The notes beneath the pieces are model-generated. The model searched no databases and was not told where the DNA came from. It saw only the letters and a list, made by a program, of their open reading frames with translations. From JAPLDA01 sp043742705 (lineage in GTDB: Bacteria; Bacteroidota; Bacteroidia; AKYH767-A; 2013-40CM-41-45), in assembly GCA_043742705.1 (NCBI GenBank), contig JAYTXY010000147.1:1-9329 (forward strand): a stretch of DNA of 9,329 nt, read 5' to 3'. How positions within the stretch are numbered: position 1 is the stretch's first letter; the number at the start of each line of letters is the position of its first letter. The position numbers and the translations under genes are program-made. Positions 1-7,800 of the stretch are shown here, piece by piece.

Positions 1-1
1 A

Positions 2-1432
2 GATAATGCGGTGAAGGAAAGCCAGAAGAGGATTGTTGCCGCATTGAAAAACTGCAACTACCATTATCCCGGAAAAGAGATAACGGTGAACATGGCTCCT
101 GCTGACATTCGTAAAGAAGGCTCGGCATACGATCTCACGATTGCGATTGGAATTCTAGCGGCATCCAATCAACTTCCGCAGGATGAAATTGCATCGTATA
201 TCGTCATGGGCGAACTTTCTCTTGACGGAGGACTGCAGCCCATCAAAGGAGTTTTGCCGATTGCCATCCAGGCACGCATCGAAGGGTTCAAAGGATTTAT
301 CCTCCCGAAACAAAACGCGCGCGAAGCAGCCATCGTTAGCGAACTTGAAGTGTATGGAGTGGAAACTATTTCTGAAGTTGTTGAATTCTTTAATGGAGAT
401 AGAAAGTTAGAGCGAACCATCGTCAACACGCGAGAAGAATTTATGGCAAGCCAGTGCAAAGCTGAATTTGATTTTGCTGATGTGAAAGGACAGGAAAATA
501 TTAAACGCGCATTGGAAATTGCAGCAGCAGGAGGACACAATGTAATTTTAATCGGACCTCCCGGAGCAGGAAAAACAATGCTTGCAAAAAGGTTGCCCAC
601 AGTTCTTCCTCCGTTATCATTACATGAAGCATTAGAAACAACAAAGATTCACTCTGTTGCAGGTAAGCTTGGAAAAGAAGCATCATTGGTTTCAACACGT
701 CCATTTCGCTCTCCGCATCATACTATCAGTGACGTTGCATTGGTTGGTGGTGGAGGATTTCCACAGCCCGGAGAAATTTCTCTTGCTCATAACGGAGTTT
801 TATTTTTGGATGAGTTGCCTGAGTTTAAGAGAACAGTGTTAGAAGTAATGCGGCAACCTTTGGAAGAAAGGACGGTGACAATTTCTCGTGCGAAATTTTC
901 TGTGGAGTATCCTGCTTCGTTCATGTTGGTGGCTAGCATGAATCCTTGTCCGTGTGGGTATTACAATCATCCGGAAAAACAGTGTGTGTGTGCGCCGGGA
1001 GTTGTGCAGAAATACCTCAACAAAATTTCCGGTCCGCTGCTCGATCGTATCGACATTCATCTTGAAGTAACTCCTGTCGCTTTCAGCGAACTTACTTCGA
1101 ATCGTTCTTCAGAAAAGAGTGAAACAATCCGTGAAAGAGTAATTAAAGCGCGACAAATCCAGGAAGTTCGTTTCACCGGAACAAACGGTATTTACAGCAA
1201 TTCACAAATGGGATCGAAGATGCTAAGAACCGTTTGTAAAATTTCTGATGAAGGGACGCAGCTTTTAAAAACAGCCATGGAACGACTCGGACTTTCTGCC
1301 CGTGCTTACGACAGAATATTAAAAGTGTCACGGACAATTGCTGATCTCGATAACAGCACAGATATCAAAACAGAACATCTTGCTGAAGCAATTCAGTATA
1401 GAAGCCTTGATAGAGAAGGGTGGGCGGGATGA
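2..1432 (+). CDS. comM: ComM/YifB-type Mg chelatase-like AAA+ ATPase, 5' partial
   Basis: This is the C-terminal 477 codons of a YifB/ComM family protein. In Vibrio cholerae, ComM is a branch-migration helicase that helps integrate DNA taken up by natural transformation. The frame is open from base 2 and begins D-N-A-V-K-E-S, the family motif that follows the first few dozen residues. The true start therefore lies upstream, and the GTG at 11 is an internal Val codon. The N-terminal part is the Lon-protease-like ChlI domain. Walker A GPPGAGKT is at 554-577 and Walker B VLFLDE at 797-814. A Cys-rich MNPCPCG...CVC segment follows from 938, then SGPLLDRID with the likely arginine finger. The C-terminal Mg-chelatase-type domain contains LSARAYDRILKVSRTIADL. 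The protein ends at TGA 1430-1432, close to the usual C-terminus. It is convergent with the sulfur operon and not evidently related to it. The family call is firm; a role in competence here is inferred. Confidence 0.95.
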   Translation, partial: DNAVKESQKRIVAALKNCNYHYPGKEITVNMAPADIRKEGSAYDLTIAIGILAASNQLPQDEIASYIVMGELSLDGGLQPIKGVLPIAIQARIEGFKGFILPKQNAREAAIVSELEVYGVETISEVVEFFNGDRKLERTIVNTREEFMASQCKAEFDFADVKGQENIKRALEIAAAGGHNVILIGPPGAGKTMLAKRLPTVLPPLSLHEALETTKIHSVAGKLGKEASLVSTRPFRSPHHTISDVALVGGGGFPQPGEISLAHNGVLFLDELPEFKRTVLEVMRQPLEERTVTISRAKFSVEYPASFMLVASMNPCPCGYYNHPEKQCVCAPGVVQKYLNKISGPLLDRIDIHLEVTPVAFSELTSNRSSEKSETIRERVIKARQIQEVRFTGTNGIYSNSQMGSKMLRTVCKISDEGTQLLKTAMERLGLSARAYDRILKVSRTIADLDNSTDIKTEHLAEAIQYRSLDREGWAG

Positions 1433-1446
1433 AGAGAAGATTTCGA

Positions 1447-1470
1447 ATTGCGGATTTTTGATTGCGGATT
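1447..1470. repeat. Short direct repeat between convergent genes
   Basis: The word ATTGCGGATT occurs at 1447-1456 and again at 1461-1470, a period of 14 bases, in the 44-base gap between the comM and sorB-like stop codons. There is no hairpin followed by a T-run, so I do not call a terminator here. A/T-rich short-period words like this are common between Bacteroidota genes, and no function is claimed. Confidence 0.6.
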
Positions 1471-1476
1471 GTAAAA

Positions 1477-1809
1477 CTATTGATTCCCTTTTATGGATAC
1501 CAAATAATCCACAATAGCTTTCGCAGAAGAATCCGGAATGGGAGCTCCGAAATTCTTTATCATCTTGTCCACAATTTTTTCCCATGTCTTTCTCGGAAAC
1601 GGTGGCTGCATTTGTATATAACGAAGAGAGTGGCATGTGATGCACTGTGTTTTAAATTCTGCTTCTCCAGATGCATCGCTGAATAATGATTTAAGGTCAA
1701 CGCTGTCTTTTGCATTACTGTTTGCATTCTGTCTGGTGTTTTCTCTTTCCGTACATGAAGCAAAGAGCATGATTAAACAGATAAAAATAAAATTTATTAA
1801 ATGCTTCAT
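1477..1809 (-). CDS. SorB-like monoheme cytochrome c lipoprotein
   Basis: This 110-residue protein has a signal peptide ending in L-F-A-S-C, which makes Cys19 the likely lipidated residue. A polar linker (20-45) leads to a small class I cytochrome c domain. Heme motif CITCH is at residues 56-60. It is followed by S-L-R-Y-I-Q-M-Q-P-P-F, then K-M-I-K-N-F-G-A-P-I (82-91) and a terminal helix IVDYLVSI. This arrangement resembles the cytochrome subunit of SorAB-type sulfite dehydrogenases. Met67 or Met83 is the probable sixth heme ligand, and the sequence alone does not decide between them. The ATG lies 8 bases after the stop of the SorA-like gene and the gene is last in the operon. The inferred role is to accept electrons from the Mo subunit in the periplasm. 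Heme attachment is certain from the motif; the partner assignment rests on gene order and family resemblance. Confidence 0.85.
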   Translation of the reverse strand: MKHLINFIFICLIMLFASCTERENTRQNANSNAKDSVDLKSLFSDASGEAEFKTQCITCHSLRYIQMQPPFPRKTWEKIVDKMIKNFGAPIPDSSAKAIVDYLVSIKGNQ

Positions 1810-1817
1810 TGTGTTAC

Positions 1818-2999
1818 TTACTTTACTTTTAATTCCAGCGTTTCAATTTCATTTCGCATGTAGCCGCTTCTGTTCCATTGATGCTCCGGCTGCGTTTCTC
1901 CGATAGCATTGGTTGCCTTTACGCGCAAGTTGTATGTGCCTGCAGCGGAAGGAGTCCACTCATATTTCCATCTTCGCCAGGAATATTTACTAATGAAAGG
2001 ACAGAGGTTCGCTGTCATCCATGTTTTATTATCTGTTGAGATTTCAACTTTTACAATACTGTCGCCAGCATCAAAAGCCAAACCTTCTAATTCACATTTC
2101 TTATTAATGTCGATCTCTGCATTCGGTTCGGGTGAAACAAAGATTGAACGTATATCAAGTTTATGAATGGGTTCTGTTTCCTTAGCGAGCGAGTCTGGCT
2201 TCTCATTTCCGTTACGCACATTCTTAGGAACTAAATATGCTTTCTGCATCCAGTAACCTTTAAATGTATCAGGATATACTTTTATTTCATTGAGCATTCC
2301 TACCCAATAGGTAGCATACCAGCCAGGCACAACAAGTTTTAGTGGAAAACCGTTCAGCAGAGGAATCGGTTCTCCGTTCATCTCGTATGCAATCATCACT
2401 TCACCATCAGTTGCGTGATCAATACTAAGCGATTTTACAAAATCAGGAACGGATGGTAAAGGTGGTTCATCCATTCCATTGAATGAAACATCAAATGCTC
2501 CCGGCTTCACACCGGCAGCGTCAAGAATATCTTTCACTTTCACACCGGTCCATCGTGCATTTCCCATCGCTCCGTTTTTCCATTGTCCACCCGGCACACG
2601 CGGATCGAAAAAGCTGCGGGAGTTGCCGGCACATTCAGCCAATGCAACCAGTGATGTGGATTTGAATTTTGTTCTCAGGTCATTCAGTGAAAGTGATAAC
2701 TGATTTTTTACATCTCCTGTAACACGAAGACGGAATGAATCTTTATCAACAGAGGATGGTAACCCGGACAAATGCCAGCGCACGAAAAAGACATCGTTAG
2801 GAGTATAATCTTGCTTGAAATAACGCAGCGGAGTTTCAAAGTTCGGAGGACGGTCAGTAAGAAGAATCATATTCTTCTTGCCTGCTGCATTTACCAGTTC
2901 ATCCGCCGAGGCGGATGATTCCTTTTGGGATTCCTTGTTTGACTCTGAACAGCCAACTAAAAATATACAGGCAAAAATTATTAGCAGGTAAGTTCTCAC
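1818..2999 (-). CDS. SorA-like molybdopterin sulfite oxidase family lipoprotein
   Basis: This 393-residue protein belongs to the sulfite oxidase family (COG2041 type), which oxidises sulfite to sulfate at a Mo-pterin centre and passes electrons to cytochrome c. The start is GTG at 2997-2999, 5 bases after the upstream stop; the frame stays open upstream but holds no better start. Residues 1-17 are a short hydrophobic signal ending in L-V-G-C, so Cys17 is the likely lipidation site. A Ser/Glu-rich linker follows. The catalytic domain includes F-F-V-R-W-H (71-76) and L-A-E-C-A-G-N-S-R (120-128), where Cys123 is the expected Mo ligand. The hallmark GGQWKNGAMGNARWTGV is at 137-153, and Y-E-M-N-G-E-P-I-P and P-G-W-Y lie within 205-228. 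Residues from about 283 form the Ig-like Mo-co dimerisation domain, ending W-N-R-S-G-Y-M-R-N. No twin-arginine motif is present, which is odd for a molybdoenzyme. Sulfite is inferred as substrate; a related S-oxo substrate is possible. Confidence 0.88.
   Translation of the reverse strand: MRTYLLIIFACIFLVGCSESNKESQKESSASADELVNAAGKKNMILLTDRPPNFETPLRYFKQDYTPNDVFFVRWHLSGLPSSVDKDSFRLRVTGDVKNQLSLSLNDLRTKFKSTSLVALAECAGNSRSFFDPRVPGGQWKNGAMGNARWTGVKVKDILDAAGVKPGAFDVSFNGMDEPPLPSVPDFVKSLSIDHATDGEVMIAYEMNGEPIPLLNGFPLKLVVPGWYATYWVGMLNEIKVYPDTFKGYWMQKAYLVPKNVRNGNEKPDSLAKETEPIHKLDIRSIFVSPEPNAEIDINKKCELEGLAFDAGDSIVKVEISTDNKTWMTANLCPFISKYSWRRWKYEWTPSAAGTYNLRVKATNAIGETQPEHQWNRSGYMRNEIETLELKVK
2899..2918. repeat. 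Perfect 9-2-9 palindrome inside the SorA-like gene
   Basis: TCATCCGCC (2899-2907) and GGCGGATGA (2910-2918) are perfect reverse complements around a GA spacer. The element is read in frame as S-S-A-S-A-D-E in the linker just after the lipidation signal, upstream of the folded domain. It is G/C-rich compared with the surrounding sequence. I recall similar GCC/GGC palindromes scattered through Bacteroidota genomes, so a REP-like dispersed element is possible, but no second copy is visible in this window. Confidence 0.75.
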
Positions 3000-3004
3000 A
3001 GCGA

Positions 3005-4045
3005 CTAATGTTTTTTCATTGCTGAAGGCATTTCTGTGTATGGCCCGAACTTGTGTTGCTCTTCAGTAAACTTATCCGCGTACGGTGCGAAAGGAAAATC
3101 GAACGGTTTTTTTGAGAAGTCAATGTAGTCCTTGCTGTGATCATTTATCGGGCGCTCACGGCTGTTCACATAAGCCGCAATGTCCCATGCCTGTTCGTCT
3201 TTTAAAATGGACGTCTTATAGTCCATCGGATAGGGCATGTTGTTCTGTATAAATCCTGCAAACTTTGACAGCCTGTACAACGTGGCTACACCGTTAAAGC
3301 TATGACTTCCCCATAATGGCGGGTAATAATATAAATCATCTGTGGTTGCATTTCCACCTTGCTGTTTATTTTCATCTTTTAGCACATCAACAACAAGTTG
3401 TCCTTGTCCGTCATTGCCATGACACCGCGAACAGAGCTGATCAAAAAGCAGTTTCCCTTTTTCAGGATCGGCTGCACGATTAATAAATTTAGGCGCCTTG
3501 ATTCCTCCTGAACCAGCATCACCTTTCTTAAAATCTTTTCCCAACCATTTAATATATGTCAGGTATGCTTTCATTTCTTTCCCTGCTGTATCAATCTGTG
3601 TTCCGTTCAGGCTTCGCGAAAAACATTCATTAATTTTCTCTGCAATAGTTACAACAGAACCGGCACGAGGCAAAAATTTAGGATACGTTGAATTCACAGC
3701 TCCAAGATTGTTCCCATAAGGTCTTGTGCCTGCATCAAGATGACAATTCTGACAACTCAAGCCATTGGTGGAATGAGAGAGTGAACCTTTGGGTCCGAAA
3801 TATTTGGCGGTATGAATCATCAATCTGCGACCGTACCAGATTAATTTTCCTTCGTCATTTTTCGGAATAGAAGCAGTATCAGGAGCTGTCCACAGATGTT
3901 CATCTTCAAACAATTCAGCAAGTGAAGTTGAAGAAGTATCAGAATTATTTACACCTGATTGATTGCCCGGAGAACAGCTTGTCGCTTCGAGCAGGAAAAC
4001 CGATCCGATAATCAGAAAGAAGATAATAGTAAATCTAACGCGCAT
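3005..4045 (-). CDS. TsdA-like diheme cytochrome c (thiosulfate dehydrogenase family) lipoprotein
   Basis: This 346-residue diheme cytochrome c resembles TsdA, which joins two thiosulfates into tetrathionate or runs the reverse reaction. The signal peptide ends A-T-S-C, making Cys24 the probable lipidation site. The N-terminal domain has Y-G-R-R-L-M (71-76), heme motif CQNCH (98-102), H-L-D-A-G, and I-N-E-C-F-S-R-S-L-N-G (138-148). Cys141 sits where TsdA enzymes have the unusual axial Cys ligand of the catalytic heme. The second domain has CSRCH (205-209), and N-N-M-P (268-271) supplies the likely axial Met270. A C-terminal helix contains W-D-I-A-A-Y-V-N-S-R. It is the first gene of the minus-strand operon, followed after 5 bases by the SorA-like gene. 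The ATG at 4043-4045 directly precedes the signal peptide. Reaction direction cannot be told from sequence; SoxA-like or other sulfur chemistry remains possible. Confidence 0.85.
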   Translation of the reverse strand: MRVRFTIIFFLIIGSVFLLEATSCSPGNQSGVNNSDTSSTSLAELFEDEHLWTAPDTASIPKNDEGKLIWYGRRLMIHTAKYFGPKGSLSHSTNGLSCQNCHLDAGTRPYGNNLGAVNSTYPKFLPRAGSVVTIAEKINECFSRSLNGTQIDTAGKEMKAYLTYIKWLGKDFKKGDAGSGGIKAPKFINRAADPEKGKLLFDQLCSRCHGNDGQGQLVVDVLKDENKQQGGNATTDDLYYYPPLWGSHSFNGVATLYRLSKFAGFIQNNMPYPMDYKTSILKDEQAWDIAAYVNSRERPINDHSKDYIDFSKKPFDFPFAPYADKFTEEQHKFGPYTEMPSAMKKH

Positions 4046-4098
4046 GACATTTTAATTAGTTCCCGATCAATTTATTGTTCAGGCGATTTTTAAAGGAT

Positions 4099-4106
4099 CA
4101 AATTAA
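4099..4106 (-). promoter_or_regulatory. Possible -7 box of the sulfur operon
   Basis: Read on the minus strand this is TTAATTTG, one mismatch from the Bacteroidota -7 consensus TAnnTTTG. It lies about 55 bases upstream of the TsdA-like start codon. No TTG is seen at the expected -33 distance, so the call is tentative. Confidence 0.25.
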
Positions 4107-4132
4107 GTGATTTATGAATAATAAATTATGAA

Positions 4133-4151
4133 TTATAATTGTGAATTATAA
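4133..4151. repeat. 8-3-8 inverted repeat in the divergent intergenic region
   Basis: TTATAATT (4133-4140) and AATTATAA (4144-4151) are perfect reverse complements separated by GTG. The element lies between the divergent TsdA-like and small lipoprotein genes, in a run of related words (AATTATGAATTAT, GAATTATAAAT). It could be a dimeric regulator's operator, but such A/T-only palindromes also arise from the low-complexity repeats common in Bacteroidota spacers. The rest of the 143-base spacer shows nothing further that I can support. Confidence 0.5.
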
Positions 4152-4188
4152 ATGGTAGTTTCGGAAAACAAACTTTGAACTATCAACT

Positions 4189-4686
4189 ATGAAAAAATTA
4201 CTCTCCATTATCAGTCTACTTGCTTTGTTTTTTGTGTTCAGCGGTTGCCCGTATGAGTCGGAAGTTCCGATTGACAATCCTTCCGTGAAAATTAATCCGA
4301 AACTGCTGGGAACCTGGGAAGCCCGCAGTAATCAGGACGAGAGCTTTAAGATCACGAAAAAAGATGAGTTTTCTTACAGTATTGAGAAATCGAATAAAAA
4401 GTCAAAAGACAAGGAAACGCAGAAGTATCTTGCCTTTGCTTCTATAGTGGGTGGAGCAACGTTTCTTAATCTTTGGGAGAATAATCCGGAGGCTTCTGCA
4501 AAGCAATATTACCTCTATAAAATGGACATTGCCACCGAAGGAATGCTGACACTTGCAGAGATTACAGAGAACATTGATGAGCATTTTGCAACCAGTGATG
4601 AATTGAAAAAATTCATTCTTTCCAATATGAAAAACAGCTATTTCTACGGAAAGGATGAAACAACTTACATACGCACTGGGAACTGA
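4189..4686 (+). CDS. Small lipoprotein of unknown function
   Basis: I do not recognise this 165-residue protein. Residues 1-20 (MKKLLSI...FVFSGC) are a clear lipoprotein signal peptide with Cys20 as the lipidation site. Residues 21-25 (P-Y-E-S-E) carry acidic residues but are not a clear surface-export signal. The mature part contains K-L-L-G-T-W-E (38-44), the kind of L-x-G-T-W motif that opens lipocalin-like domains in Bacteroidota lipoproteins. A strongly charged stretch rich in Lys, Ser and Glu follows, and the C-terminus Y-F-Y-G-K-D-E-T-T-Y-I-R-T looks like closing beta strands. It is divergent from the sulfur operon and 143 bases upstream of the protease gene. The ATG overlaps an ACTATCAACTATGAA repeat-like leader with no clear ribosome binding site, as is usual in this phylum. 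A lipocalin-like fold is only a guess. Confidence 0.8.
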   Translation: MKKLLSIISLLALFFVFSGCPYESEVPIDNPSVKINPKLLGTWEARSNQDESFKITKKDEFSYSIEKSNKKSKDKETQKYLAFASIVGGATFLNLWENNPEASAKQYYLYKMDIATEGMLTLAEITENIDEHFATSDELKKFILSNMKNSYFYGKDETTYIRTGN

Positions 4687-4829
4687 TTTTGGACTATTGG
4701 AAGCCGTTCATTCGGCAAACAGAATTCAGGTTCACCTTTACACGTAACGAATTCAGGGCAAACAAATCTTTTGAATAGAGAAGAGTTGCCCGGTCACATT
4801 TCCACTACTGAAATAAAAATAAACTACCA

Positions 4830-7800
4830 ATGGGAAAAACGTACGCCTTCATTTTGTGCATTCTGTTTGCAACAGTTTCTTTTGCAGAAAATTTAAAACC
4901 GGTTGCGCAGAAAATCAATGAACGAAAATCACTCAGTTCAAAATTTCGGGAAGTGAAATTATTTGATGTGACGGCTGCTTCATCGCAACGAAGTGATGAA
5001 TTAAAAGGCACGGTGAGGAATGCAACAGTGATGGAGTTTCGTGCTGCTGATGTGCAAACCATTTTGAGAACAAAGCCTGACAACGTATTGTTTTCAATTC
5101 CTACTGCTTCAGGTCAGAACCTTGAACTTGAACTTTTCAAAACGAATTTCTTTTCCCCGGATTTTTCCGTGGTGACAAGTGATAAAGATCGTCCTGTTGC
5201 CTACGAAGCTGGCGCTTACTACTGGGGAATTATCAAAGGAGATAATTCTTCACTTGCAGCGATCAGTATTTTTGAAAATGAAGTGATGGGAACAATTTCT
5301 TCTTCTGAAGGGAATTTCGTGTTGGGAAAACTTGAGAATGAGTCACGGAGCATGCATATTCTTTACAACGATCGTAACCTGAATACTCCTCCTAAAATAG
5401 AATGTTCTACAAGTGATGACGGTAATGGATATACATCTGCTGAACTTAGTCGTGCAACTTCTGCTGCTGTTGCTACAACAAATTGCATCCGCCTTTATTG
5501 GGAATCAAATTATGATTTGTACCAGAATAAAGGAAGCGTGACCAACGTGACCAATTACCTCACCGGGCTATTCAATCAAAGTGCAATTATTTATACTAAC
5601 GATTCAATTCCTGTTACACTCACTCAGTTGTATGTATGGAGTACAGCAAGTCCTTATGTATCGACCACCACTTCTGCGTTGCTAAGTGATTTCCAGACAA
5701 ACCGGAATTCGTTCAACGGTGATTTAGGTCACCTGATCGGTCTTGCGGGCGGAGGTGGTATTGCAGCTGGCTTCAGTGGTTTGTGTAATTCAAATTTGGA
5801 TAACAGCATGTGTTATTCCGGAGTTTCCACCGGCTATAATAATGTTCCGACATATTCCTGGTCGGTTGAAGTGGTTACACATGAGCAAGGACATCTCATG
5901 GGATCTCGTCATACTCATGCTTGTGTGTGGAACGGCAACAACACAGCGATTGATAATTGCGGACCTACTGCCGGTTATGGGTACGAAGGAAGTTGCAGTG
6001 CTGCACCGACTCCCACAAACGGTGGAACTATCATGAGTTACTGCCATCTTGTAAGTGGTGTTGGAATTAACTTTAACAATGGATTCGGTTCACAGCCAAG
6101 AACTGTGATCCTGAATAAATTCAATGCAGCAACATGCCTTACTTCTTGTTCCGGAACTACATGCCTTTCTCCGTTGGGACCGGTTACTTCTAATCTCACA
6201 ACAACGTCTGCGACATTCAACTGGTCGTCAGTTACCGGTGCGCAAGGCTACAACATTCAGTATCGTATTGTCGGAGCATCAACCTGGATAACGGGTACAA
6301 CTACAAATCTTTTTTACAATGTAAGTGGATTGACTACGAATGCAAATTATGAATGGCAGGTGCAAACCATTTGTACGAGCGGTAATTCATCATGGACAGT
6401 TTCTACATTGTTTACAGCATCGGTTCCGCCAACGAATGATAATCCATGCAGTGCAACTCCAATATCGGTTAACTCATCTTGTGTGTATACAACATTCTCA
6501 AACCTGAATGCAACAGCAACGACTGGAACAGGAATTCCCGCTCCCGGTTGTGCAAGTTATGCAGGAGGTGATGTTTGGTTCAGCGCGATTGTGCCTGCAG
6601 GCGGAGCTATCACCTTTGGTTCAGATAATCTTACGATGACGGATGGCGCTATGGCCATCTACTCAGGAACATGTTCGTCCATGACACTTCTTGCATGCCA
6701 GGATGATGGAAGCGGAACGAACGGATACATGCCGATGATAGCTTTGACCGGACAAACTCCCGGAGCAACTTTATGGGTAAGATTCTGGTCTTACTCAAAT
6801 AACACCAACGGAACATTTAAATTATGTGCGTCTTATCCGGCATCTACGTGCAATGCTCCTACGAATATGAGCACAAGTTCTATTACTACTTCTTCCGCAA
6901 CATTCAACTGGGCAAGTGTTTCCGGAGCGGTGAGTTATAATATTCAGTATCGCGTTGTAGGAGCATCGACATGGTTGACGGGAACAGCAACACCACCGGC
7001 AACTTCTTTTGCTGTAAACGGATTGACGGCAACTTCAAATTATGAGTGGCAGATTCAGACCGTTTGTTCGGGTGGAAGTTCAGCGTTTACTTCATCTACA
7101 TTATTTACAACACTTACTCCGCCTTGCAATGCTCCGACAAATTTGAGTACAACTTTAATCACCACTTCCTCTGCAACATTCAACTGGGGAAGTGTTTCCG
7201 GTGCGGTGAGTTACAATATTCAATATCGCATTGTAGGAACATCAACATGGTCAACAGGAACAGCGCTGTCTTCCGCAACTTCATTTCCTGCATCAGGATT
7301 AAGTGCAACTTCAAATTATGAATGGCAGATACAAACGGTTTGTTCAGGCGGAAGTTCTTCGTTTACTTCATCTACACTGTTTACAACACCTGCACCACCA
7401 TGCAGTGCACCGTCCAACCTGAGCACGAGTGCAATCACCACTTCTGCGGCAACATTTAATTGGGGAAGTGTTTCCGGTGCGGTGAGTTACAACATTCAAT
7501 ATCGTATTGTTGGAACATCAACCTGGTCAACAGGAACAGCGTTGTCTTCGGCAACTTCATTTCCTGCATCAGGATTAAGTGCAACTTCAGATTATGAATG
7601 GCAGATTCAGACCGTTTGTTCGGGTGGAAGTTCAGCGTTTACATCATCAACTTTGTTTACGACATTAACTCCTCCTTGCAATGCACCGGGAAATCTGAGC
7701 ACGACTGTGATCACCACATCTTCTGCAACATTCAACTGGGGAAGTGTTTCAGGAGCGGTGAGTTACAACATTCAATATCGTATTGTTGGAACATCAACCT

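Noticed and set aside
169..600. A 143-codon minus-strand frame inside the comM gene
   Set aside because: It lies fully antisense to conserved ComM sequence including the Walker A motif, has no recognisable domain, and is best explained as a shadow frame.
1433..1476. Bidirectional terminator between the convergent comM and SorB-like genes
   Set aside because: The position suits one, but only direct repeats are present; no stem followed by a T-run was found on either strand.
1477..2999. SoxCD assignment for the Mo enzyme and its cytochrome
   Set aside because: No other sox genes are in the window, the cytochrome has one heme and is short like SorB, and the Mo protein lacks a Tat leader. A SorAB-like call fits better, although SoxC and SorA are related.
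4170..4177. AAACTTTG as a -7 box for the small lipoprotein gene
   Set aside because: It has one mismatch to TAnnTTTG and lies only 11 bases from the ATG, and the nearest upstream TTG (4139-4141) is too far away.
4702..4715. GCCG-TTCATT-CGGC hairpin after the small lipoprotein gene as a terminator
   Set aside because: The stem is only 4 pairs and no T-run follows.
4722..4757. GAATTCAGG repeated at 4722-4730 and 4749-4757 before the protease gene
   Set aside because: It is a 9-base repeat with no symmetry or known regulator match; chance or decayed spacer repeats explain it adequately.
7046..7321. A 91-codon plus-strand frame, with a close copy 552 bases later at 7598-7873
   Set aside because: Both are alternative-frame readings of the FN3 tandem repeats. 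Their similarity is a by-product of the repeat, and the 552-base spacing is two repeat units.
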